A stretch of DNA of 46,324 nucleotides from an uncultured Pseudoflavonifractor sp. (GCA_947651395.1 CANSYW010000015.1:1-46324); one strand, 5' to 3'. Positions 7,935-16,659 are shown, numbered from the stretch's first letter. Notes: a model not told the origin generated them from the letters alone. A program made the numbers and translations.

Positions 7935-9089
7935 ATGTTTACACAGGCAGAACGCGACCGAAGACTGCGGAATGCGGATAAGATTTTAAAGGAACAGGGG
8001 CTGGACTTTGCCGTGCTGGTGGGCAATGGATCCGTGGGGCCCGGCGCTTACGGCAATTACCGCTACTTTGTCGAAAACAGGGTCTATTATCATATGCAGG
8101 CCCTGATTTTGATCCAGGGGCGGGAACCCATTGTGTGCTGCGGAAGCGTCACCCACTTGGACGCGCTCACTTCCAGAGGCTTTCAGCACGTGCGCATGTG
8201 CGGAGATCAAATTATTGAACATGTGATCTCCGTCCTGCGGGAACAGGAGCTGCAGGTGGGCCGGGCAGGCTTCTGTCCGGATATGATGCCCGCCGGATGG
8301 TTTGACGCTTTGACCTCCGCCTTTCCAGAGGTCCTTTTTGTGGATCTGACCCAGGCCCTTCTCTCGCTGCGTTTTGACCGCAGTGAAGAGGAGACCGCCG
8401 TACTCCGGGTCTGCGCCGACATTGCTGACGAGGGCTACCGCTCCCTGCTGCGCACAGTGCGTCCCGGCTGCCTGGAGCAGGAGTTGACCGCCGACCTGGA
8501 CTACACGCTCAAAAAAAGCGGCGCTGAGGAGACCTTCACGCTGTTGACCTCCGGCGACCCCCGGAGCGGCGAGATGGACACCCTGCACTTTGCCGGCGCG
8601 TCCCGGCGCGCTGTGTCAAACGGGGAGTGCGTCGCCATGGAGATCACGCCCCGGTACGAGGGCTACTGGACCCAGCTCGTACGCACGGTCTGTGTTGGAG
8701 ACGCCGGAGAAAAGGTGCGGCGGCTGCACAGGATCTGTACCTCTGTGATAGAGCAGGCCGCCGACATGCTGCGTCCCGGCGTACGGGCAGGCGATGTGGC
8801 CCGGTACATTTTCCGACAGACCCAGGCGGCAGGCTGCTGCCCGGCGCTGCCCTGCGGGCACATCTGCGGCGTGGATCTGAATGAGATGCGCCTGGAGCCG
8901 GACTGTGACCTGATCCTGCGCAGCGGGATGACGGTGGCGCTCCATCCCACCATCACCGAAGAGGACGGACGCCCCGTTTTTTACTGGGGAGAGACCTATC
9001 TGGTCACCCAGGCCGGAGGGGAATGCCTGTCCCACATCGGTCATGACCTGCAGATCGTACCCATCGGGAAAGGATGTGATACAAAATGA
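7935..9089 (+). CDS. M24-family (pita-bread fold) hydrolase 1, creatinase-like
   Basis: 384-residue two-domain M24 protein: creatinase N-terminal domain (about 1-150), catalytic pita-bread domain (about 160-384). The residues that bind metals in aminopeptidase P/methionine aminopeptidase are changed: the D-x-G...SD motif reads MEITPRYEGYWTQLVRT (D to E, D to Q) and the EPG motif reads LHPT, while GHICG and WGETYLV keep His and Glu. Loss of both Asp ligands resembles creatinase, a metal-independent amidinohydrolase of the fold, more than a dipeptidase. Start ATG 7935 chosen for the AGGGGGC site upstream; an in-frame ATG at 7866 touches the palindrome and lacks one. The next gene overlaps by ATGA. 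Confidence 0.82.
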   Translation: MFTQAERDRRLRNADKILKEQGLDFAVLVGNGSVGPGAYGNYRYFVENRVYYHMQALILIQGREPIVCCGSVTHLDALTSRGFQHVRMCGDQIIEHVISVLREQELQVGRAGFCPDMMPAGWFDALTSAFPEVLFVDLTQALLSLRFDRSEEETAVLRVCADIADEGYRSLLRTVRPGCLEQELTADLDYTLKKSGAEETFTLLTSGDPRSGEMDTLHFAGASRRAVSNGECVAMEITPRYEGYWTQLVRTVCVGDAGEKVRRLHRICTSVIEQAADMLRPGVRAGDVARYIFRQTQAAGCCPALPCGHICGVDLNEMRLEPDCDLILRSGMTVALHPTITEEDGRPVFYWGETYLVTQAGGECLSHIGHDLQIVPIGKGCDTK

Positions 9090-10219
9090 TGAGCAACGCC
9101 GAAAAGGCGCGCAGGTTGTCTGTGGCAAATCAATTGATGACCCAGGAGGGCTATACGGCTATTCTGGCCGTGGGAAATGGCTGCGTCGGCACAAATTCCT
9201 ATGGCTGCTTCCGCTATCTGACAGGCAGCCGGGTGGTTTACGCCTACCAGGCCGCCCTGTTTTTCCCCGACGCGCCGCCCATTGGGATCACCGGCTCTCT
9301 GATCGCCCAGCGGGAGATGCAGCATCATTCCACCATCCAGGATTGCCGGGCTTGCGGTGATCTGGCTGAGGGGATCGTTCAGGCCCTTCAGGAGCGTGGG
9401 GTAGTCAAGGGTCGGTTGGGTACCTGCATGGAGCTTCTCAGTGCCGCCTCGGCCTCCCATCTGCGTCAGTGCCTGCCTGAGCTTGAACTCACCGACATGT
9501 CCGAGGCGCTCTTTCGTTTCCGTAACCACCACAGCGCTGAGGAGGTGGAGCTGATCCGAACTGGCGGGAAGCTCGCTGACGCCGGATACGCCGCCCTGCT
9601 GCAGCACATCCGGCCCGGTATGACCGAGCAGCAGGTGGTCGCCGAGGTGGATCACGCCACCCAGAGTCTGGGAGGCGATTACAACTTCACCCTCATTTCC
9701 TCCGGGCGGTACACCCTGGAGGACAACCGTCTGCCCTGCATCCGCGCGGCCACCATGTTCAACCGTGTCATCCAGCCCGGTGACAGCGTCTCCATGGAGA
9801 TCACCCCGCGCTATGAGGGCTACTGGACACAGCTGGTGCGCACCGTCAGCGTAGGGCAGCCCAGCGACGACCTGGTACAGATGCACCGTTTTCATCTCAA
9901 CGCCATTCAGGCCGCCCTCCCGGAGCTGCGCCCGGGCAACGAGATCGGCGCCATTGCCGTCAGACTGCGGCAGTATATCGAAGACGGCGGCTTTGTCTTT
10001 TCCTACCCCTGTGGCCACATCTGCGGCCTGGATCTGAACGAGGAACGCATTGCCGAGGACAATCATCGGCCCCTGGAGGTCGGAATGGCGGTCATTCTGC
10101 ACCCCTCCATCATCACCCCCAAAATGAAAACAGGTCTTTTTTGGGGAGAAACCTATCTCATCACCGAGGATGGGTATGAACGGCTCATGGACAGCGACGA
10201 TCAGCTGAAGGTGGTTTGA
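9086..10219 (+). CDS. M24-family (pita-bread fold) hydrolase 2, creatinase-like paralogue
   Basis: 377-residue paralogue of the preceding gene with the same substitution pattern: MEITPRYEGYWTQLVRT, CGHICGLDLNE, ILHPS and FWGETYLI. Conservation of the altered residues in both copies argues that they are functional and not decay. The two may form a heteromer, as M24 enzymes are commonly dimers with the N-domain of one subunit closing the site of the other. Overlaps the first copy by four bases (ATGA at 9086) and is followed after 65 bases by a TRAP binding protein, so the natural substrate is probably the compound imported by that transporter. Substrate unknown. Confidence 0.82.
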   Translation: MMSNAEKARRLSVANQLMTQEGYTAILAVGNGCVGTNSYGCFRYLTGSRVVYAYQAALFFPDAPPIGITGSLIAQREMQHHSTIQDCRACGDLAEGIVQALQERGVVKGRLGTCMELLSAASASHLRQCLPELELTDMSEALFRFRNHHSAEEVELIRTGGKLADAGYAALLQHIRPGMTEQQVVAEVDHATQSLGGDYNFTLISSGRYTLEDNRLPCIRAATMFNRVIQPGDSVSMEITPRYEGYWTQLVRTVSVGQPSDDLVQMHRFHLNAIQAALPELRPGNEIGAIAVRLRQYIEDGGFVFSYPCGHICGLDLNEERIAEDNHRPLEVGMAVILHPSIITPKMKTGLFWGETYLITEDGYERLMDSDDQLKVV

Positions 10220-10284
10220 GCACCGATGATCCTCCGTTGTCAGATGAGAAATATAACACTATTTTTGAAAGGTGGGTTCAAAAA

Positions 10285-11346
10285 ATGAAAAAAAGCGTCT
10301 CTATGCTCCTTGCGGCCGTAATGGTTCTGTCCCTGACTGCCTGCGGCGGTGGCACCACTGCGTCCAATCCCTCTGAGAACCCCGGCAACACCGGCGCTCA
10401 GCCGGCCGTGGATCCCATTGTCCTGCGCGCCTCCACCCCCTCCGCGCCGGAGCACCCCTGGTCCAAAGGACTGGACGAGCTTGCCGGGCTCATTTCCGAA
10501 AAGACCCAGGGCCGTTATCAGATCGACGTCTATTACAACGCTTCCCTGTCGGAAAACAGCGAAAAGACCATGACCGAGCAGATCATGACCGGCGCTCTGG
10601 ACTTGGGCGTCATCCCCGGCCCCCTCGCCGGAAAAAGCTTTTCCGCCTTCAGCTTCCCCTTCCAGTTTGATGACCGGGAGCACATCGCCCGCGTCTGCGA
10701 GAGCGACGTAGCCCAAAAGATCCTGGCCGATACCGAGCCCTCCGGCCTGCACTCTGTGGCCTATGTGGAGAACGGATTCCGTCAGATCACCAACAACAAG
10801 CACGCCATCAAGACCCCCGCGGATATGGCGGATCTGAAAATCCGCACTCCCCAGTCGGCCACCACCATGGCGGCGATCAGCGCCATGGGCGCCAATGCCA
10901 CCGCCGTCTCCGCCGGCGAGCTTTACGTCGCCCTGTCTCAGCACACGGTGGACGGGCAGGAGAACGCCCTGAGCACCATCTACAACAACGGCTACTACGA
11001 GGTCCAGAAATACTGCTCCGTCCTGGACTATAACTGGAGCCCCGCCATCATCGCAGTCAATTCCACCCTCTGGGCCACCATGAGCCCTGAGGATCAGGAG
11101 ATCTTCAATCAGGCCATTGAGCAGGTCGCTCAGGACGTCAATCAGATGCAGGCCGACGGCGATCAGGAGCTGATCGAGCAGCTCACGGAAAAGGGCATGG
11201 AGGTCTACGTGTTCTCCCCCGAGGAGCGCGACGCCTTCAAGGTCCTCTGCGACAACGACGCGTCCATCAGAAGCGCCTATGTCGACACCGTGGGCGAGGA
11301 GCTGCTGACCCAGTTCCAGGAGGCCGTAGAGAGCTGCCGGAAATAA
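10285..11346 (+). CDS. dctP: TRAP transporter substrate-binding lipoprotein (DctP family)
   Basis: Captures the substrate outside the cell and hands it to the DctQM membrane complex. Lipoprotein signal with lipobox SLTAC (C20), 354 residues. The DctP hallmark GFRQITNNKHAIKTPADM is followed by LKIRTPQS, which contains the Arg that in this family salt-bridges the ligand's carboxylate (or other anion). Helix-strand pattern continues through DGQENALSTIYNNGYYEVQKY. Start at ATG 10285 (MKKSVSM) with GAAAGGTGG upstream; the open frame extends to 10216 but that part is not signal-like. Member of the operon M24-M24-dctP-dctQ-dctM. Confidence 0.92.
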   Translation: MKKSVSMLLAAVMVLSLTACGGGTTASNPSENPGNTGAQPAVDPIVLRASTPSAPEHPWSKGLDELAGLISEKTQGRYQIDVYYNASLSENSEKTMTEQIMTGALDLGVIPGPLAGKSFSAFSFPFQFDDREHIARVCESDVAQKILADTEPSGLHSVAYVENGFRQITNNKHAIKTPADMADLKIRTPQSATTMAAISAMGANATAVSAGELYVALSQHTVDGQENALSTIYNNGYYEVQKYCSVLDYNWSPAIIAVNSTLWATMSPEDQEIFNQAIEQVAQDVNQMQADGDQELIEQLTEKGMEVYVFSPEERDAFKVLCDNDASIRSAYVDTVGEELLTQFQEAVESCRK

Positions 11347-11384
11347 ATCACCCCCATATCATGGATCGGGAGGAGGATTCTCTG

Positions 11385-11900
11385 ATGAAACACAAAATCC
11401 TTCATATCATCGAAACAGCAGAAAACGTTCTGCTCTGCATCTGCATGAGCGCCCTCGTGCTCACGTGCTTTTTCCAGGTGATCGGCCGGTATACCCCCCT
11501 GCCCTTCTCCTCCGCCTTTGAGGAGATCGCGGTCAACACCTTCGTGTGGATGACCCTGCTGGGGGCGGGTGTGTGCGTGCGGACCAGAAGTCACATGCGC
11601 ATGGATATCATCGACACCGTTCTTCCCGCCAGGTTTCTTCCCTTCATGGATATCCTCCGCAACGGGATCGTTCTCCTTGTGTTTGGCTTTGCCTGCAAAA
11701 TTTCCGCCCAATATATCCCCATCGCCAAACGCACCGGGATGACCACCTCCGCGCTGGACCTGCCGCAGTATATCCTGTATCTGGCTCTGCCCCTGGGCTT
11801 CGCCCTGATGGTGCTGTGGAGCGTGGTGAATATCGTCTCCGGCGTTCAGGGGCTGCGGAAGGGCAATACGGACGCCCCGGTTGAAGAAAGAGAGGAATAG
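11385..11900 (+). CDS. dctQ: TRAP transporter small permease (DctQ family)
   Basis: 171-residue four-helix membrane protein that pairs with DctM. Hydrophobic stretches VLLCICMSALVLTCFFQVIG, TFVWMTLLGAGVCVRTRSHM (with the family-typical R-S-H-M-R-M-D segment), NGIVLLVFGFACKI and YILYLALPLGFALMVLWSVV. The start is ATG 11385, since GGGAGGAGG lies 8 bases upstream; an earlier in-frame ATG (11361) precedes that site. The gene begins 38 bases after dctP and ends five bases before dctM. Confidence 0.9.
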   Translation: MKHKILHIIETAENVLLCICMSALVLTCFFQVIGRYTPLPFSSAFEEIAVNTFVWMTLLGAGVCVRTRSHMRMDIIDTVLPARFLPFMDILRNGIVLLVFGFACKISAQYIPIAKRTGMTTSALDLPQYILYLALPLGFALMVLWSVVNIVSGVQGLRKGNTDAPVEEREE

Positions 11901-11905
11901 AGCCT

Positions 11906-13189
11906 ATGATCGCGGTACTGTTGATTTGCTTCTTTGTTGTTCTCCTGTTGGGCGCGCCTATTATCGCGGCGCTGATGGGCTCCTCCCTGCTTTCCTTTGC
12001 GCTGTACAGCCCCCGGGATCTCCAGGTGGTGGCCCAGACCCTTTTCACCGCCAACAGCTCCTTTTCCCTGCTGGCTATTCCCCTGTTCGTGCTGGCCGGC
12101 GCGCTCATGTCGGGCGGCGGCATCAGCAAGCGGCTGATCGGTCTGTTTGAAAAGCTGGTGGGCTGGATGCCCGGCGGCCTGGCCGTGGTGGCGGTGTTGG
12201 CCTGTGCCTTCTTCGGCGCCCTGTCCGGCTCCGCCCCCGCCACGGTGGCCGCCATCGGAGGGATCATGATCCCGGCCATGAAGGAGCGTCGCTACGACGT
12301 GCCCTGGACCTCCTGTCTTCTGGCCTCCAGCGGTTCGCTGGGCGCCATCATTCCCCCCAGCATCCCCATGGTGCTCTACGGCGTGCTTGCCAAGACCTCC
12401 GTATCCGCTCTGTTCTGCGCGGGCATCGTTCCCGGCCTGGTCATCGCCGCGGGGTACTGCCTCTACAGCGTCTACTACAGTAAAAAGAACAACATTGAGG
12501 TCATGCCCAAGGCCTCCGCCCAGGAGATCGGCCACGCCTTTGTAGACGCCATCTGGGCGTTGTGTATGCCCATCATCATTCTGGGCGGTATTTACGGCGG
12601 CTTTTTTACCCCCACCGAGGCGGCGGCCGTGGCCGTGGTATATGGTCTGGTGGTCGGACTGTTCGTCTACCGGGAGCTGTCCTTCAAGGCGCTGCCCAAG
12701 CTGTTTGCCGGCGCGGCAAAAACCTCGGCGGCCGTGCTTATGATCATCACCACAGCGTCCACCTTCGCCACTGTACTTACCCGCAACAACGTCCCCACCA
12801 TGATCGGCCAAGTAATCACCTCCGTGGCCAAAACCCCCTTTATGTTCTACGCCATCTTCAGCGTGTTCATGCTGATCCTGGGCATGTTCATGTCCGTATC
12901 CCCCGCGCTGGTCATCCTCACTCCCATTCTGGCCCCCGCCGCCATCCAGATTGGCATCGACCCCGTCCATTTCGGCGTGGTGTTCGTCACCTGGATGTGC
13001 ATCGGTACGGTGACGCCCCCCTTTGGTTCCGACCTGTTTATCGCCTGTGGGATCGCAAAGATCGGCGCCGCTTCCGCCTTCAAAAAGGTTTGGCCTTTTG
13101 TCTTTATTTATGTGCTGGCGGTCGTTCTCATCATGCTCTTCCCCGATCTGGTGCTCTTCCTGCCCCGGGCTCTTAAGCTGATAAACTGA
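11906..13189 (+). CDS. dctM: TRAP transporter large permease (DctM family)
   Basis: 427-residue, about 12-helix subunit that forms the Na+-driven transport path of the TRAP system. Family motifs visible are IPLFVLAGALMSGGGISKRL near the N-terminus, GSAPATVAAIGGIMIPAM, LLASSGSLGAIIPPSIPMVL, GGIYGGFFTPTEAAAVAVVY and MCIGTVTPPFGSDLFI. ATG 11906 with GAAAGAGAGGA upstream. Last gene of the M24/TRAP operon; a terminator follows within 21 bases. Confidence 0.95.
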   Translation: MIAVLLICFFVVLLLGAPIIAALMGSSLLSFALYSPRDLQVVAQTLFTANSSFSLLAIPLFVLAGALMSGGGISKRLIGLFEKLVGWMPGGLAVVAVLACAFFGALSGSAPATVAAIGGIMIPAMKERRYDVPWTSCLLASSGSLGAIIPPSIPMVLYGVLAKTSVSALFCAGIVPGLVIAAGYCLYSVYYSKKNNIEVMPKASAQEIGHAFVDAIWALCMPIIILGGIYGGFFTPTEAAAVAVVYGLVVGLFVYRELSFKALPKLFAGAAKTSAAVLMIITTASTFATVLTRNNVPTMIGQVITSVAKTPFMFYAIFSVFMLILGMFMSVSPALVILTPILAPAAIQIGIDPVHFGVVFVTWMCIGTVTPPFGSDLFIACGIAKIGAASAFKKVWPFVFIYVLAVVLIMLFPDLVLFLPRALKLIN

Positions 13190-13209
13190 CCTCAATAAAA
13201 CTCGGAACG

Positions 13210-13249
13210 ACGGAACCGGAAAGAAACGTCTTTCCGGTTCCGTCCTTTT
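13210..13249 (+). terminator. Terminator of the M24/TRAP operon
   Basis: Fourteen-base stem (13210-13223 ACGGAACCGGAAAG with 13230-13243), extended by one A-T pair to a tetraloop, followed by CCTTTT. Confidence 0.9.
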
Positions 13250-13286
13250 GAACGCCATCGACCAGGCCAAGATTTTGCATTCCGCC

Positions 13287-13315
13287 TTGAAAATGAATAA
13301 AACTCATGCTATGAT
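13287..13315 (+). promoter_or_regulatory. Promoter of the TetR-XRE-XRE operon
   Basis: TTGAAA (13287-13292), 17-base spacer, TATGAT (13310-13315), about 23 bases upstream of the AAGGAGGGG binding site of the TetR gene. Confidence 0.7.
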
Positions 13316-13344
13316 TACATTTAAGAACAAAAGGAGGGGATCAG

Positions 13345-13941
13345 GTGAAAGTCGCTCAGAAGCAGGCCAAGCGGCGCCAGGAGATCGCCCAGGCAGTTAC
13401 CGAGGTCTTGCGTACCGCCCATGTCGATTCCCTCACCGTGGATGATATCTGTAACGCCGCCGGCATTGCGAAAGGCACCTTTTATCACTATTTCACCAGT
13501 AAAGAGCAGCTCTGGAACGTCATCAGTTACCCCATTGACGACTTTTTCCATAGTCTTCACGAAGAGCTGCTCTCTTACGACGACTTTGAAGAGGCCATTG
13601 CCCAATATGCCAAAAATTATGCCATCTATGTGACCACCAGCGGCATCAGCACCTGTCGTACCGTGATCCAATCCATCATCAGCAGCAACAACTCCAGCTT
13701 TGTGGATTCCACCCGCACCGTCAACCACATTTTGGTGGAGATCATTCAAAAGGGCTTCCGGGAAAAGCAAATCGACCAGCGCTACAGCGTGGAGGAGATC
13801 GCGGAGATGCTGCTGCTCACTTGCCGGGGCTATATTCTGGATTGCTGCGGCGCCAATCGGACGGTCGATCTGGAAGAGCGCATGGCCACCCACCTCCGCC
13901 TGCTGGCCCACGCCTTTCGCGCCGAGACAAGCGGGATGTGA
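13345..13941 (+). CDS. TetR/AcrR family transcriptional regulator
   Basis: 198-residue DNA-binding regulator. The N-terminal helix-turn-helix is clear: SLTVDDICNAAGIAKGTFYH then YFTSKEQLWNVI (about residues 28-60). The remaining ~135 residues form the ligand-sensing helical domain and are not assigned to a subfamily. It begins at GTG 13345, chosen for the AAGGAGGGG site 6-7 bases upstream. It sits just after the M24/TRAP operon but has its own promoter, and is followed by two small XRE genes. Likely a regulator of a neighbouring operon; the palindrome at 7818 is a candidate target, but this is inference. Confidence 0.9.
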   Translation: MKVAQKQAKRRQEIAQAVTEVLRTAHVDSLTVDDICNAAGIAKGTFYHYFTSKEQLWNVISYPIDDFFHSLHEELLSYDDFEEAIAQYAKNYAIYVTTSGISTCRTVIQSIISSNNSSFVDSTRTVNHILVEIIQKGFREKQIDQRYSVEEIAEMLLLTCRGYILDCCGANRTVDLEERMATHLRLLAHAFRAETSGM

Positions 13942-13945
13942 GCGT

Positions 13946-14194
13946 ATGCCGAAACCACGGACAGAGACCGGAGAAAAGAATCTGATCGGCCAGCGTCTCA
14001 AAACTCTGCGTAAAGACAGGGGCTGGTCACAACGGGATCTGGCATATCAGCTCCAACTCATCGGTATGGATATGGATAAGAACGTCATTACCCGTATTGA
14101 GACAAGCAAAAGATATGTGACAGATTTGGAGATACGGGCAATCGCCAGGCTCTTCAACGTCAGCTACCAGTATCTTATTGATGGGGAGGAATAG
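13946..14194 (+). CDS. Small XRE-family helix-turn-helix protein 1
   Basis: 82 residues, essentially a single Cro/C1-type HTH: LIGQRLKTLRKDRGWSQRDL then VITRIETSKRYVTDLEIRA and the C-terminal ARLFNVSYQYLIDG. ATG 13946 lies four bases after the TetR stop; no good Shine-Dalgarno is seen, so translation is likely coupled to the TetR gene. A paralogue follows after 31 bases. No effector domain. Confidence 0.82.
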   Translation: MPKPRTETGEKNLIGQRLKTLRKDRGWSQRDLAYQLQLIGMDMDKNVITRIETSKRYVTDLEIRAIARLFNVSYQYLIDGEE

Positions 14195-14225
14195 AATCCG
14201 CCCCATCGTCACAGGCGGTGAGCTT

Positions 14226-14489
14226 ATGGGACATCTCCGGACAACGGACGGAAGCAAAAATTTATCGGGGGTTCGTATTCGCGCCCTGCGGGAAGGCGCC
14301 GGGATGTCTCAGGAACAGTTGATGGCAAAACTCCAGCTTATGGGCATGGACGCCGAACGAGGCGTTATCAAACGCATTGAAAATGGAGACAGAGCCGTCA
14401 GCGATTTGGAGCTTCAGCTTTTCGCCAGGCTCTTCAACGTCAGCTATCAATATCTCATCGACGGCAAAGGACAGGGCCGCTCTTTCTGA
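14226..14489 (+). CDS. Small XRE-family helix-turn-helix protein 2
   Basis: 87-residue paralogue of the preceding gene: SGVRIRALREGAGMSQEQLM, VIKRIENGDRAVSDLELQ and ARLFNVSYQYLIDG, the last 14 residues identical to copy 1. Start ATG 14226 is chosen because the protein alignment with copy 1 begins close by; only a weak GGCGGTGAG site precedes it. The stop falls in the loop of a strong terminator whose left arm encodes the last residues. Confidence 0.82.
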   Translation: MGHLRTTDGSKNLSGVRIRALREGAGMSQEQLMAKLQLMGMDAERGVIKRIENGDRAVSDLELQLFARLFNVSYQYLIDGKGQGRSF

Positions 14490-14512
14490 AGAGCGGCCCT
14501 GTCCTTTTATTT
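14466..14512 (+). terminator. Terminator overlapping the end of the second XRE gene
   Basis: Perfect 19-base stem (14466-14484, starting AAAGGACAGGGCC, with 14489-14507), loop TCTG, followed by TATTT. The left arm is coding. Confidence 0.9.
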
Positions 14513-14578
14513 CCCGGGAAAAACTTATAGAGCCGGTCTTACCCCTCCAAATATCTTGTTAAAATTATAACAATTTTC

Positions 14579-14607
14579 TTGACTTCACGGATATCTGCCT
14601 ATATAAT
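14579..14607 (+). promoter_or_regulatory. Promoter of the FAD/FMN reductase gene
   Basis: TTGACT (14579-14584), 17-base spacer, TATAAT (14602-14607): near-consensus housekeeping promoter, giving a leader of about 45 bases before the ATG at 14661. Confidence 0.85.
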
Positions 14608-14660
14608 GGTACGTGTTGGAAATATCTTTCCCGAGGCGATTACAAAGAGGAGGAGCTATC

Positions 14661-16634
14661 ATGAAGAAACGTACCCTTGCCCTGACCCTGGCGCTCACCA
14701 TGGTCCTGACCGCTTGTTCCGGCAAACCCCAAAGCACGCCGGAGCCCACCCCGGATCCCGTCCCCACCCCCACCGCTGAACCCGCCCCCGCCTATGACGA
14801 GGAGAAGACGGCCGACGTCATTGTGGTGGGCGCCGGCGGCGGTGGACTGGCCGCCGCCATTGCCGCGGCGGAGGCAGGCGCCAAGAGCGTCATCGTGGTG
14901 GAGAAGCTGGGTAAGACCGGCGGCTCCCTCAACTTCACCAGCGGCTCCATGTCCGGCGCCGAGACTGTCATCCAGGAGCTGGACGGCATTGAAGACACCA
15001 AGGAATCCTACATTGAGGATATCCTCTCCAACGGCGCCCAGCTGGGCGACCGGGAGATGATCGAGGCCTTCGTGGATGAAGATGTGGACGCCATTCAGTG
15101 GCTGTGGGACAACGGCCTGAGCGAATACACCTTCACCGAGCAGGGCGGAAAAAAGAGCGTCTTCGCTCCCGAGCACCAGCTCTATTCCATCCAGCGCACC
15201 TATAAGCCCCGGGCTATGGACTCCGCCAACTATAAGTCCGCCGCCCATGAGATCCTGGACAAGGTGATGGCCACCTACGACAACATCACTGTGGATCTCT
15301 ACACCGAGGTCACCGAGCTCCAGGGCAATGAGAAGGGCCAGGTCCTCACCGCCATCGCCGTCAACAGCGACTCCGGCAAGACCGTCCGCTACAATGCCAA
15401 CAAGGGTATCATCATGTGCACCGGCGGCTACTCCGGCAACCCCACCATAATGGGCAAGTACGCCGAGAACGGTGAAAACTACCTGGTGGGCGGCGCCGAC
15501 AGCGCCGACGGCAGAGGTATCCGCCTCATGCAGCTGGTGGGCGCCAAGGTAGACGAGGACACCCTGCACTACATCCCCTCCTTCCCCATGGGTCTGGAGT
15601 ACGCCCCCGGCAAGGGACGCATCGGCGACATCTATATGTGGAAGGCCGGCGGCATCTGTGTGAATCAGAACGGCGAGCGCTTTGTGGATGAGACCCTGGA
15701 CGAGGTGGTGCCCCGGGAGACCGCTCTGGAGGAGCAGCCCGGCGCCGTGCAGTACAACATCTACACCGATAAGATCATCGAGGATCTGAAGGCCAACAAC
15801 GCCGCCGGTATGTACCAGGCCTTCTATGAGCCCGACGACGGGGTGGGCCACAAGCTGATCGTGGAGGCCTCCTCCATTGAGGAGCTGGCCGGCAAGATCA
15901 ACGTCCCCGCCGACGCGCTGAAGAAAACGGTGGAGACCTACAACGCCGCTGTGGACTCCAAGGGCACCGACGAGTTTGGCCGTGACTTCAGCGGCAATAA
16001 TCTGAATTCTTACAGCGTGGCCATCAACAAGATCGAGGGCGATAAGTATTACGCCTGTCCCATCAAGGCTCTGGTGGTCATGACCCTGGGCGGCGTCTCC
16101 ACCAACACCGACGCCCAGGTCCTGAACGAGGCCGGTCAGCCCATCCCCGGCCTGTATGCCGCCGGCGAGGTGGTGGGCGGCATCTGGGGCAAGTACGTCT
16201 CCGGCGGCACCGGAGTCATGGGCCCCATCGTCTTTGGCCGCATCGCCGGCCGGAACGTGATGGAGAAGCCCCTGGGCGAGGGCGAGGCCGTCAAGGCCGC
16301 CTCCTTCGTGCTCAGCGAGGATCTCTTCCCCTCCAAGAAGGCCGACACCGAGACCTATGACATGTCCGGTCTGAAGGACGGCGAATACACCGCCACCGTG
16401 GACGGCCAGAACGGCCCCATGGAGGTCAGGGTCACCGTGGCCGGCGGCAAGCTCAGCGACGTGACCGTTGTCAGCCACAACGAGACCGAGGGCATCGCCG
16501 GCCCCGCCCTGGAGAAGATCCCCGCCGCCATGGTGGCCTCCAACAGCCCCATTGTGGACGGCGTCACCGGGGCCACCCTCACCAGCGGCCGGATCCGGGA
16601 GGCTGTGAAGGCCTGTCTGGACAACGCGAAGTGA
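14661..16634 (+). CDS. Extracytoplasmic FAD-dependent, FMN-binding reductase lipoprotein (fumarate reductase/flavocytochrome c-like)
   Basis: 657 residues. Lipoprotein signal with lipobox VLTAC (C19) and a Pro/Thr-rich linker, then an FAD_binding_2 domain (VIVVGAGGGGLAAAIAAAEA; GKTGGSLNFTSGSMSG; C-terminal IPGLYAAGEVVGGIWGKY and GGTGVMGPIVFGRIAG). The last ~80 residues are an FMN_bind domain ending in DGVTGATLTS, where T639 matches the Thr flavinylated by ApbE. Such proteins reduce fumarate, urocanate or other enoates outside the membrane; the acceptor here is not determinable. Start ATG 14661 has GAGGAGGAG upstream. Monocistronic between its own promoter and a terminator. No apbE or electron-delivering partner is in the window. 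Confidence 0.9.
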   Translation: MKKRTLALTLALTMVLTACSGKPQSTPEPTPDPVPTPTAEPAPAYDEEKTADVIVVGAGGGGLAAAIAAAEAGAKSVIVVEKLGKTGGSLNFTSGSMSGAETVIQELDGIEDTKESYIEDILSNGAQLGDREMIEAFVDEDVDAIQWLWDNGLSEYTFTEQGGKKSVFAPEHQLYSIQRTYKPRAMDSANYKSAAHEILDKVMATYDNITVDLYTEVTELQGNEKGQVLTAIAVNSDSGKTVRYNANKGIIMCTGGYSGNPTIMGKYAENGENYLVGGADSADGRGIRLMQLVGAKVDEDTLHYIPSFPMGLEYAPGKGRIGDIYMWKAGGICVNQNGERFVDETLDEVVPRETALEEQPGAVQYNIYTDKIIEDLKANNAAGMYQAFYEPDDGVGHKLIVEASSIEELAGKINVPADALKKTVETYNAAVDSKGTDEFGRDFSGNNLNSYSVAINKIEGDKYYACPIKALVVMTLGGVSTNTDAQVLNEAGQPIPGLYAAGEVVGGIWGKYVSGGTGVMGPIVFGRIAGRNVMEKPLGEGEAVKAASFVLSEDLFPSKKADTETYDMSGLKDGEYTATVDGQNGPMEVRVTVAGGKLSDVTVVSHNETEGIAGPALEKIPAAMVASNSPIVDGVTGATLTSGRIREAVKACLDNAK

Positions 16635-16659
16635 TCTTTCAAGTCATTTCTATAAAATC

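Noticed and set aside
7935..10219. Xaa-Pro aminopeptidase calls for the two M24 genes
   Set aside because: The two Asp metal ligands and the EPG Glu are replaced in both copies, which does not fit a dinuclear metallopeptidase.
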